From NCBI GenBank assembly GCA_950295325.1, contig OX485807.1, positions 42,872,440-42,936,439 on the forward strand: a stretch of 64,000 nucleotides of DNA, given 5' to 3'. The notes beneath the pieces were generated by a model. That model searched no databases. It was not told where the DNA came from and worked only from the letters and a program-made list of their open reading frames with translations. Position numbers and translations under genes: made by a program. Source of the DNA: Polytrichum commune (lineage: Eukaryota; Streptophyta; Polytrichopsida; Polytrichales; Polytrichaceae). Below, in pieces: positions 45,026-56,598 of this stretch; the first letter of the stretch is position 1; every line of letters starts with the position of its first letter.

Positions 45026-48000
45026 TGTTATCTTGGCAAGGTGTCCTTGCTAGTTGCGACGTGTGTTGGGATGATCCTTGGGGTTTTCTTCAAGTGGTTG
45101 GCTAGCCCTCTTGGGGATGCACCTTTCGTTAAAATCACAAATCATGTGTGTCCGCAACATACTCTAAAAACGCCCTATACACATATTTTTGTTTTTGTAA
45201 AATCAAGCAATGCACATACAATTTCAATGATAATAATACAAGTGACAATATGTATACATTAGGGGGGGGAAAATTTACATTCATATATAGCCATTCACAT
45301 AAGTATACAAATATTCTTCTAAATAACAATCATCCCTTATCATATGTATTTGTAGCATTCATCAATAAAGTTGTTGAAGATTGTTTCACCCCCCATATGT
45401 AACTCATAAGCATTTAAGTATGCAATATATGTTATAGGAGCTAATGCAATTCTTGATTCTTAGTCTATCATCAACTGATCAATATGGTTATGTGTCCACT
45501 TGTTCTTGGTTCCTTTTAATACCAACATATTAAACCAATTCCCATGTTTAATGGGTGGTCGATCCAATTAATTGGATCTTACACTCTAACCAACGACCCC
45601 TTCCAAAATCCTAATATTGCCACTTCCATACATCCATGATGCCCGATGAGATAAGGAATTAAGAAACTTATTCATTGTAGCCTCCTCCAATATACTACAC
45701 TTATGTCATAATGACATTACTATACAAATAAAAATGTTGTATATTTTTCAAAGGTCGTCCATACATGCACATAACTACAAGTTGTAATTTGTGTAGCATA
45801 TGTATACATAATACAACAAAGTTCAAATTAATACCCCTCTTGTGCAGTCACATATACTAGTTATATGTGTTAAGTACATTGTATTCCCCTGGCTCTCCGC
45901 TTAGTTGAGCCAAGCAAGTTGTTTTTGGCATATTGTTGTAGGGTACATCATTGGGGTTTTGGCATTTTTGGTTGCTTGTTTTGTTGGGGTGTGTTGAGGA
46001 AGTTGGTGTTTTTCTAGTTTTATTTTTATTTTTTAAATATTTGAGCATGAGCACGATGACGTGTTGGATGGCCATTAGGTGGACGTGTTGCATGTAGCAT
46101 TGTTCAAATATTTTGGTGATATGTAACACTATTCAATTGTGTAGCCCACTTTGGTGGGCCCAATAATTTATCATGGCCAAATAACAATATACTTTCACAA
46201 AATAGGATAACCCACGATCACTATGCTGTTTATTCAAATCCAAAACAAAAAAATGGTTTCACTATATCCTTGCCCGATCCTCAATGCTGAGGGAGATCGG
46301 CCTATAGTTTCTTCTCTGCGCTCAACAATAATCAAAGATTGTTTGCCTCCTTCCCTCTCGCCAATTCTCTTAGCTTAGCGGGGAAGGCAATAGTTTCCTC
46401 AACCGTCTAGGGCCACCGATGGCCACGCCTATAGTTGTAACTACCCTGCTAGCCTATAGTTTAACTATTTTCATCTACTCGGATGAGTCTTCAACCGGGC
46501 TTAACTATCTACCCATCGTTAAACTAATTGGCCAAAATTTCGGCTCACATGTATGTTTGCCCTAAAATGGGCCGGCCTCTCTATCTCTCTATTATCCCTT
46601 AGATATTCAAACAATATGTTTCAAGATGTCCATTAAACCCCTTGTTATGTCAAGGGTTAACAAGAATCACACTTGCATTACAAGCCACTTGACCCCTCAA
46701 CAAGTGACAAATGAGGATTGGGAGTTTCTAGAATTGATAAGATTGCACAAGTAACTACACTCGTACGTGCAATTAGATTGTCCCATGCTATTTTATCCAA
46801 GTTCCACTCAACTTTGAATATTTATTACCACAAAAACAAAGTAAAAACATTATTTATTTTACTGTGGTTGTTATGTAACGAATGGCTTACCAAATTTGTA
46901 AGTTTGTGATTTGTTTTGCCCCAGAGTAATTTGCATAAGTAAAGAGGCAACCTAGTCACGAAGGCAACCTAATCACACATATTAGTGCACTTCAACTAAC
47001 ATTGTGGGCACCAAAGTCAAATTTTTGTAGCCACCGACGTCATCAGCACTTGAAGTGCACAATCGTTTTGTACATTACCTTCTAGATTTACAAGTTGTGG
47101 GGAAAAAACAATACTTGGAGCAACGATTTGAAATTTACTCTACAAAAACTAAAATGTTTGAGAAAAACTTTTTGGTGCCAAGCATATTCATGGTTGTGAT
47201 ACATATGGCAAAGTTCCATGCAAGCGTGATGAAGCATGCATAGCCTACGATTTATGAAAGTGAAAATGCAAACAAATCTATATTTGGACAATATGAAGCC
47301 CAAATGAAGCTTTGATTCCATGGAAAACTTCTATGAGACCTAGCCTATAGCCTATGTTTCCTAGGATATGAGTTTTGAGCATTAGGGACCCTCTTCCTTT
47401 CAAATTTTTGGGATTCCATTGGAGTGTTGTTGAGAAAAATGTTTGTGTAACCTTTTTCAACACACTTGTGATTTTATTTTCTTATATCTAATTTTTTGTT
47501 GATTTTTTTGCTCAAAATGAATACAAAGAAGCTACATATGCCATGAACCCTCACAGAAAAAATTTGGACCATAATAACTTCGTTTGGACCCCATCTACCT
47601 TTCAAGCAAATTGCAATTGGACGAAAACATCCATGTGTGCTTTTAGGGGTTAAGGGGTCACGTAAGGAAAAATATAACTTTGAAATAAATGTCAAATGTT
47701 TTAGGGTCTTGAATTATTAACCCGGGGGATGGGCTCTCCCCTAAGTCCACTCGCATCCCCCGAGTCAAACATCAACTTGACTTGACATAATTAATAAAGT
47801 GTATAATTCTCATAGTTAACATGATTTGAGTTGTTTGTTAAGTAGGAAGATGACCCGTGAACCTCAATCATCTTGATATGTTATGCAATAGCCATTGGAG
47901 CTCATTGTTGACTTAGCATTGGTCTCGTTCTAAAGTTCTAAACCAATGAACTGATTCCACATTCTCCGAATGCCAAACTCATTGACCGGGTCATTTTTCA

Positions 48001-49150
48001 TTTTCCTAGCATGATCATGTTCATAATAACACTTTCATAATGAGTTTTTCACAAGACCTTGGAAGAATGAGAGAAGGTATACTATATATATTGTGGACTT
48101 GAAAATGGAGTTTTGTGCTTGCACGTTGGAGGGCGGGAAGGATATATCTTGAAGCATAAACAAAAGGGGATTCCCATTCCTGGTGTGTTCACATATTTGA
48201 GGCGTATGAATACTCTTCATCAATTGAATGATCAAGATGGAGATTCATTTGTGAAAATTTGGATGGATGGTGATTTTGATGAGACCTAGAAGCAGTGCCA
48301 TAGCCAACTTTTCTCAGTTGGATGAAGCTTTGAATTTCGTCCCATTTTCTCATTTGACATAACAAGAGGCACGTGCGGTCATGTTGCCAGGCCAAATCTT
48401 TTGGCAACGGTGCCATTTCCTTGCCCCATCCGGCCTTGACATAGCAAGTGTGGCTAGGCCCTAGGGTATAGGTGCCTAGAATTGCCTCTCTCATATTGTC
48501 TCAAAAGCTCTGCAATGGCTTAGCAAATGCTCTAGGATAGCATTGATCCCAAAAAACAACTTAGTCGGCCATCATGTGATTTTTTGGCAATTTTTCAAAG
48601 ACACCAACTGTGGATTATGAGAACATCAATATATACCCCTCATACTCGGGTGCCCTTTGCCTTATGTGCAACGCAATCTTAGCTCTTCCTACCACTTGAG
48701 CTTGCGTTAAACGGTTTTTGTATGTGCCTTTAAAGTGGGCCACAACCTCCCTTGACCTATACAATGAACGGGAAGAACCAACAAATAGTTAGAATTCAAT
48801 TGGTTGAGTTGGCAAAATAATTGATCTATTTTCATCCCTTCGGTTGGAGAACCGACCAAAAGTACATTGTATATGGATATCAACTGGCATGCATTAATTA
48901 GGCTAGATATGTTATTATATTTACCAAGGTCCAACTAGAAAGTGGAGGGTATCATATAAGGGTGTCATATATTATAGTTATTTCTTGTGGCATGGCCTTG
49001 GAAGGTCGGAATCCCACTTAGTTGTGGCAATGTCCAATTGCATTCATTCTAGCCTATGAAGAGACTTAGAGGTCAATAGTACAAAGTTGCAAACCCAAGG
49101 AAATAAGCTTGAATTTCACAATAATCTCACCTTGAAGCCCAAGGCATTGA
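45026..49150. other. Stretch without recognisable genes
   Basis: Frames are short and none resembles a known protein. A patch at about 46,140-46,555 starting TGTAGCCCAC and ending GGCTCACA has the look of an LTR, but no flanking duplication supports it. The rest is AT-rich. Confidence 0.35.
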
Positions 49151-49171
49151 ACTTTCACCTTTGTGAAACAG

Positions 49172-49330
49172 TCCAAACCTTGTACAGTACAACCGCTAGC
49201 CCACGGACTTTTTGGGCTAGTGGCTAACCCAATAACTAAGAGTTTTATGGCTGAAAATGGTACTTGAAAAAAGTGGGGCTAGGCTAGCTATGGCTAGATC
49301 AAGGCTTAGTCCAACTAGCTTTTAGCTAGC
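49172..49330 (+). repeat. Direct repeat, left copy
   Basis: The sequence around GTACAACCGCTAGCCCAC ... GGCTAACCCAATAACTAAGAG ... TATGGCTAGATC recurs at about 49,824-49,985 with moderate divergence. The region between also repeats GGCTAGC/CTAGCTA words. Origin unknown. Confidence 0.6.
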
Positions 49331-49823
49331 TAAAGATAGGTCATGTAGCTCAATCGGCTCAAGCTAAGGCCCAACCATGTCACCCCTAACAATACCATCT
49401 TCTCCCTACGTTCTAAACGTCTCTTGGTTATTGCTAAACTAGAGTCCTATTTTTGGTTTCGCTCCCTCCACCACCCAAGTGGTTCTCTTTGCTGCGGAGT
49501 TTTTCTTTCATGAACATGGCCTCCTGAAACCACATTTTTGTAGGACTTTGGTAGCAAGCTAGGATAAGTTAGCGCTTGGTGGGGAGAGCTTTAAGTTCAA
49601 CAATTCGACTGAGCCATGATCGATTTCTTAATCTACACAGAAGAAGATCCGATTGGGTTTAGGGTGGCCCAACACATAGTGCGGCGCTTCAAGGGGTTCT
49701 CAAAGAACGAGGAGGCATTTCGGAGGCATTGCGGAGGTGAAGACTACTTGTAGGGAGTTCAATCCATTGTCCGGGAAGATTTAGGGTTTAGATAATCGGT
49801 CCAAATTCAAGTGTTTCAAACCT

Positions 49824-49985
49824 TGTACAACTGCTAGCCCACATACTTCTTGGGATAGCGGCTAACCCAATAGCTAAGAGTTATGGCTGAAAACGGTATT
49901 TAAAAAGAATGGGCTAGCCCGGCTATGGCTATATCGCGCTTGAAAAATATGGGGTAGCCCAACTATGGCTAGATTGAGGCCTCAA
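49824..49985 (+). repeat. Direct repeat, right copy
   Basis: Second copy of the 49,172 block (GTACAACTGCTAGCCCAC ... GGCTAACCCAATAGCTAAGAG). Confidence 0.6.
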
Positions 49986-51440
49986 AAATATGGGCGAGCC
50001 CAACTAGCTAATGGGCTATAAAAGGTCTCAAAGAGTCTTATGTGGTTCCAAGAATATCACTTGGTGTAAGAAATCCCCTTGTCTAAGGGCTCTTATTTTT
50101 ATCATGACTAAAATATGGATCGATAGGTTCTTGACTTTGTATTTATTTTATTTTAGATATCCATAATTAACATACCTCAAGTCTTAATAAGGGCGGCCAT
50201 AAGCACTTCCGGTCCCACCCACCCACACAAGGGACCTCATAAAGGATTCTTGTGGCACACTCCTCTTCTTATTTTGTCTATCCTTTTCAGGCTCTTGATA
50301 GTTATGGCTTTCAACTTGTAAAATAATTTTTTGTAACTATTGGTTTGTGTCAGAGTTCTTTGCGACTTTTAGATTTTGCTTTGAGGACTTATATGATGTT
50401 TTTTTGGTAGTTATGATCCTTCGTTTATACTCTCAGAAGTTTCGGATTTAGTTGTATTACCTTAGTGATGTCTCTTAATCTATGAACTTAGAACCATTCT
50501 TAAATAGGTCATGGTCTCTTAATCTTAAATCATTATCGGATCTCTCTTGGTCTTCGTCTCTCTAGCAAAGTTGACGTGAATGCTTACATTTGGAATTACT
50601 GCAAAAAGATTTCTAGGAGTCAGTTTAAGTACTTATTGCTTTTATCACATCCCGGAAAAAACCAAGTGAAATCCAAAAGTGTAGGAAATTAACCGGACAC
50701 AATTGAGAGTGTTAAGCACTAACTAATTAAATAAGAATTTTAAGTGGTTGAAAGTCCAAGGAAGTGCAGATTACATTTTAAGCCCAAAACAACCTGGGCA
50801 ACCACAAAATGGTCAATTTTTGGTCAAAGGGCCAAATTGTCAATTTTAAAACTTTTATTGGAGGGACTCGTGTCACGAGATGTTTAAATTAGGTTACGAC
50901 ACATCTTTCGACAGTCGGGATTGAGCAAAAAACCTACTTTGTATATTCTACACCACTGAGAAAATTGAAATTTTAGTAGTCCAAAATACAAACCAAGTTC
51001 ATGGTTACTTCAATCATGTGCCAATCATAACTTTTTTCCTCCGAAGTTTCTCACCTACTAATGAATACATACATCTCTACCACAAATGAAAATTGAGATG
51101 GAATTTCAAGTACTTTGTTGCTCCAAGTACCTTCACATCATTTTGTGTGCAAACATATGGGTTGTGTTTGTACTGAAATCTAGAACTTGCTTGTGGGCCA
51201 TGGTGAAGGACCCTTTCAATGGAGGATTCACATTGACCTGGTCACACTTCTTGTGTAATTTAAGGGCATTGTGAGTGCTTTGTGGCTACCGAAGTTCATG
51301 TTTTGCAATCCATACTCTTCATTTTTGTGAGCTTAATAGAGCGGCGGTAGGAGCTTTCACCTGTTGTGAAGTATTTGAGCTTGTGACCTGCCATCACAGT
51401 TCAATCTGCTAAATCGGATTTAGCTTGCACAGGCAATCCG
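49986..51440. other. Upstream region of the ankyrin-PGG gene
   Basis: No coding sequence found. It should include the promoter and 5' leader of the gene starting at 51,441. I see no TATA box I would trust. Confidence 0.35.
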
Positions 51441-54400
51441 ATGGCGCCGTCGCAGAGAGGCTGTCGTGTGATGATCAAAAGAGGTCGGAAAGGGCGCACG
51501 GGCAAGCCGAAAGCACCAGGTATTCATATTAATCGTGGGTTGGTGGAGGCACATCCAGGGTCTCCGTGGTCAGACGCCTTAGACAAGGTGGATTGTAAGC
51601 GGCTCATGAATCTATTGGAGGAAAATCCATGTCGGGTGGTGCAGAAGAGTGAAGCAGGGTTTACAGTCTTGCATGCGGCTGCCCTGCGTGGCTGCTTGAA
51701 GCTGCTAGACCAAGTTTTTGATTTATTTAAAGACAAGGACCGATTTGTGGACGAAGAGGAGGGAATCGAACTCTCTTTGCAGGAGCTTCTTAAAGCAGAG
51801 GAACAGCATAGTTGGAGAGATGGGGGGAAAGCTGGGGTGACTGCTTTTGAATTGGCCTGGTGGAGTATAGGTGACTACAACTGCCGGTATTATTTGCAGA
51901 CGGGGGAGCGTGATGAGTCAAAGAACTTCTTATCATTCCAAAGCCAGATCTTCAGCTCATCCAAAGGCCCTGTAGCTGCTGATAAGGAGAATTCATCGCC
52001 TCGGCATTTATTGCTGGGAGTACTTGCAGATCACAGAAGCTTATATATTCCTGAAACAGTGCCTTCTAACAGGTTTGAAACACTTGAATCTGGACTCATT
52101 GAAGCTATGTGGGAAGAGGTGTTCTGTCACCACGCAGTGCCTTTTAAAGGGTTTGAGGAAAATATGAACTATAACTTTGTAGCTGATTGCGAAGAATTGC
52201 GCTTTCACCACGCAATGGAGCACCTAGGTTCGGATGGGTACTACAGAGAGTATGTGAAGGCGGTGATTGGGGGATGTGTGGAAAAGGGGCCACATGTGCT
52301 GGAATACCTTTTCCAGCTCCGCAATGCCCAGGGCCGAACTCCCTTGCATCTTGCATTTGGGTGTGTTAATTTTGATAAACTTATGGGTCTCATCCCACGG
52401 GGAGAATCAGGGGGAGAGAATGCAAAGTGTCTGAATATGCGCGACTCCAGGGGATGGACTGCCTTGCACCACGCTTCCACAGAACTTGGATACACCTACA
52501 ACTTGGTCGCATTGTTGGAGGATGGGAGGGCTCATGTGGATGCCACAGTGGAACAGGGGAGCATCGTGGTGGTTGGTGATCGGGAGTGTAAAACCGCGAC
52601 TCCCTTACATTTGGTTGTGATACATAACAACTCGCAGGCGGTGGAGCGGTTGTTGAAGGACCCAAGGACTGATGTGAATGCCCTCTTCTCTACAAGAATC
52701 TCCTTCGACGACAGTCTTTGCGTGAATGATTTTGAGTCTGAGTTGTGGAGGTGGACAACTTTGCAATTGGCTGCAGTGGCGGGTTTGCCCGAGATGGTGA
52801 AGGTGTTGCTGACGTGTCCAAGGGTACGTATTTGCTTGCATATCAACCCTTCCATGATCAAGGACGCATTCAATTTAGCCACAAACTTTAAACATTCAAT
52901 CTCTTTGTGCATGCCCTAATAATACTTCAACCCAAAAACATAAAAAATGAGAGGCTACATGTTTTTGAGCGTTATGCACGAGAGGGGTTGAATATGGAAC
53001 ACATGATTACTTGTATAAACACCTACTCAAATTTGATCAGTTGTTCGAATTGAATGTCATTGGTTGTCTCAAAAAAGGGTACGGCCCACATAATGTGCAA
53101 GAAAGTGGACATTGTCTATAAGGACATTCTTATGATTTAGAGGTCATGTTATTGACCGATTTTCAACTCATTTCACTATATGTTAAGAAACTAACAAGAT
53201 ATGACACGTTGAGTGGTTTAGTGTTGTATAGATTTGACTTCAGTTGGATGCATTCAAACAATTCAATCTTTCTTTAATAATCCATCTATTAATTGTTACT
53301 ACAATTTGCATATGTGTAGACATATACAATTTGTTTGTATATTCTAAAATGTAAAGATCACAAGAACAAAATTTGTTCACCAAATCCTTAAATCATAGTA
53401 ATTTGGAGATTGCCCAAATATCGTAGCTAAGATGGGCGTGCTAGACCAATATCTCCACTCATTGCACGTCACATGAATGTTTTTCATAGACACTTTAGTA
53501 CTTGAGTCATAATATAGTATGTGGATGACAAATCTGTCGTTTTTGACACATTTGAAGGACATTTAAAAATCAAGTTCAAGTTTCATTTTGATTTAGATGT
53601 GCGATAATTGGACACAATGTTAGTCATGTAATTGTGTGTCCATAATATGCGAATTCTATGTTGTAAAATATGCACAAGAAACCCAATTTTGAAAAGTTTT
53701 AATTTGCCTTGAAGCATTACCATTTTTTAGGGTAGATTGCGGGGTTTCCATAAAATATATGCCAAATCCATTGAATCAAATTTATTTATCAACGTTATTG
53801 CTTGTGTTCTTCAAATCCTCTACAATTGCTTAATTCGAGAGAATTGATCATTTAGGGATCAAATTAAATATTTTTAGCTTGGTAGAGGTGAAATTTTCAA
53901 TTAAAGCTATGGGACTTGCATTGACCATTTTTATTGTTATTTTGAACAATTGAAGTTGAATGTGCTCTAATATGATATAAAAATCCATGGTGGTTCACTT
54001 TGGTCATTGTATTGTTCTCTCATTCAATGTAATGACATGTGTCAAATAGTTTATATAGCTTAAAATTAATCTTTCAATTTTTATAATTTCTCAACAAACA
54101 TACATGTCTAGATATTGGTGTATTTGGACACATAATTGTATGTTTAGTATTTGAATAATGAAGATTGAATAATATTGTTGATAAAAAAATTTGATAATCT
54201 AGGAATAATGTTTTGACCCTTCACTCTATGCTATCATGTTACAGGTTGAAGATGTGGGGAAACATAGTATAAACCATAATATACGTACCGGAACAATTTC
54301 AGCAATACACCTAGCTGCAGCATCAGGAGACCCCAAGATTTTGCGGTTATTTATAACACATCATCAATTTGATCCATTGGTGACATGTCATGGTGCCACA

Positions 54401-55246
54401 TCCTTACATTTTGCTGTTGCATCAAAGCGACCAACTTTCCTTTCACCATTTCAAAAGAATCGCTCTATTTCTGATCGTCTTACGAACATGGAGGATTTTG
54501 GTGATTTCCTTCCTTATATGAAAGCTAAATCATTATGGCAAGACGCAAAGATTACTTCCTACGAAGAAAGAGAAGCGTGCATTAGCATATTGGTGCAAGC
54601 GGGTGTTGATGTGTGGCAAGAAGATGACAATGAAAACTTTCCCGATCCTGGTATATCGGCATCTGGTTCAAACCAACTTTCATGGCAGAAATTGGTTGCA
54701 AGTGAAACTTTGGAAGCAAAAAAAAACTTGAATGATGCTGGCAATGCAATCTCTGTTGTGGCTGCTTTGGTTGCCACTGCATCTTATGTGGGTCCTTTGC
54801 AACCACCTCTTGGTTATGCAGATGATTTTGTACAAACGTCAAACTTATCAATAAGGATCTTCATGGCCACCAATAGCGTCTCATTCTACCTTGCTATTGC
54901 ATCCATCATGTTCGCAGTGGTACCTTCATTGCCAATGCCTCAAGAAGGAATATATAAAGAATGGCAACGCACCCGAAAAACAATAGGGTTTGCCATTTGC
55001 CTACTCCTCATGTCTGTACTTGGGGTTCTAATTTCTTTCACAGCAACATCTAATGCAGTGGTGTCTGAAGAGTACTCATGGCGACATGGAGGTCTTACAT
55101 TTTATCCTGCAATAGTGGCAGGTTTGGTGTGTTTGATAGGGATAATTTGGTTTTTCATACGGTTGTTGAGGCTTGTATTTCCCAAAAATGTGATGATTAG
55201 GCGTTTGTACCAATCTCTATTCCCTATCAAAGAAAAAAGAAAATAG
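51441..55246 (+). CDS. Ankyrin-repeat membrane protein with PGG domain
   Basis: Two exons, 51,441-52,823 and 54,245-55,246, joined by a 1,421-bp phase-0 intron (GTACGT donor, TTACAG acceptor), give 794 residues with no stop. The N-terminus is basic (KRGRKGRTGKPK). Ankyrin-type repeats are visible at about residues 72-95 (GFTVLHAAALRGCLKLL), 296-320 (GRTPLHLAFG), 337-365 (GWTALHHAS), 385-412 (ATPLHLVVIHNN), 438-460 (TTLQLAAVAGLPEMVKVLL), 478-503 (ISAIHLAAASGDPKILRLF) and 511-525. The PGG domain follows at about 612-725 (VVAALVATASYVGPLQPPLG), with four hydrophobic segments at about 628-645, 671-690, 706-727 and 747-770. Plant members are multi-pass membrane proteins linked to defence and salt-stress signalling (ACD6 and ITN1 relatives); its own function is not known. 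Without the splice, exon 1 would run to a stop at 52,919. It is the only gene here that looks intact. Confidence 0.9.
52824..54244 (+). other. Intron of the ankyrin-PGG gene
   Basis: AT-rich, with clear donor (AGG|GTACGT) and acceptor (TTACAG|GTT). Both flanks are in phase 0. No nested element was recognised. Confidence 0.85.
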
Positions 55247-55442
55247 TTTATAACTTACATGATATCGAATCAAAGAAAAGAGGAGTAATTTTTAAAAATT
55301 TATATGATGGCCCATGTTGTGATTTCTGGTCATTGGCATGGATGTGGAGAGTTCTAAGTGAAGGTGGACAATGTTTGGTTGTCCATCTTGTCATTTCTTT
55401 GGTTTTTGAAACTTAGAGAATGTAATTAGCATGTGCAAATGA

Positions 55443-55448
55443 AATAAA
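55443..55448 (+). terminator. Probable polyadenylation signal of the ankyrin-PGG gene
   Basis: An AATAAA hexamer about 200 bp after the stop codon, in AT-rich 3' sequence. Confidence 0.4.
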
Positions 55449-55459
55449 GTATGCATGTT

Positions 55460-56255
55460 CTATTTGTGCTATGATGTATGTAATTTCTACTGTAAACTAA
55501 TAATATCATCGTATAGTAGAGGAACTGTAAGAATAACACATCATTGACAATTTATCACAAATGATTGGAAGTATGGTAGATGTGCCTAATTATGTGACTC
55601 ATCTTAAATGGACACCTATATTTGAGTGGTGAATGGTTGGATGTGAATTCTTGTACGAATACCAAAAGACATGTGAATGTTCTAAGAGGTTAGGTTACGT
55701 TCTCACAATCATAAAGTATAAATTACAAAACGGTTATAAAATAATATGTCTATTCAAACCAGAAATATCGAGGTTGTAGTTTGCATGTGATACGTTTTAA
55801 TACTGCACCATTTGTGGTATCTAGTATCACTTGCTACTTAGAATTACGCAGTACTATATCTATTCACTATACATCTCATTTTAAGCAACAAAAGTAAAAC
55901 TGGATTATTCGGACATTATAGTACATTAACATCATGACTTGGTGAAAACTTACATTAAACAATCACATGTTTTAGCACCCCAAAACTTTGAAAAGTTAGT
56001 GACACTGAATACCATAAAGGGCGTAATGCAAACCCATAGTCAAGTAATTTCTACCATGGAACAACACGTGTTCATATGGATTCAAAACACCTTGGAAATC
56101 TCAATTTATATGTGGCTTTAACAAAGGATGAATTTTATACTGAGATTTGTTTACTTAAAATCCACAATGGCAAAATATTCAACTCCATATGTATTACAAT
56201 ACATCAATCGACATCTTTGGTTGTGTACTGTGAAGTGTTTCCATTAGAGAAGCAG
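55460..56255. other. Gene-free stretch
   Basis: AT-rich, only short frames; ends at the MITE copy starting at 56,256. Confidence 0.4.
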
Positions 56256-56590
56256 CCCGGGGAGGGCAGTGTGTTAAAAAGTTAAGGATATAGGTGCTAA
56301 CAACCACTATTTTATAGGGGGTATTACTTTCAATTCTCTTTTTTTTTTTCACATGCTATCATTATATAGTTTTATACTTTGGGTTAATAGAAAAATGCCT
56401 TGCATTATTTATAATTCCAAATTCCCTGTTATTCCATACCCTATAGTACTTTCAAGATGTCCAGTGCCATTTTTGATACCCTATATTACTCTTAGGTCCA
56501 ATCATGATTTTTTACCCCCATGTTTTAAAAATACCCTATCATTTGTTCGCACGTATATTGCTACTCCAACCAATGACTACCCTTCCCGGG
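56256..56590 (+). mobile_element. hAT-like MITE, copy 3 (335 bp)
   Basis: The ends are CCCGGGGAGGGCAGTG and CCCGGGAAGGGTAGTC (reverse complement of the right end), with the 8-bp target duplication AGAAGCAG (56,248-56,255 and 56,591-56,598). The ends are almost those of the 2.4-kb element at 16,726. Confidence 0.92.
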
Positions 56591-56598
56591 AGAAGCAG

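Noticed and set aside
46140-46555. Possible solo LTR (TGTAGCCCAC to GGCTCACA)
   Set aside because: No flanking duplication and no second copy in the window, so the ends are arbitrary.
52144-52912. Minus-strand frames opposite the ankyrin gene
   Set aside because: Shadows of exon 1; the plus strand has clear ankyrin repeats.
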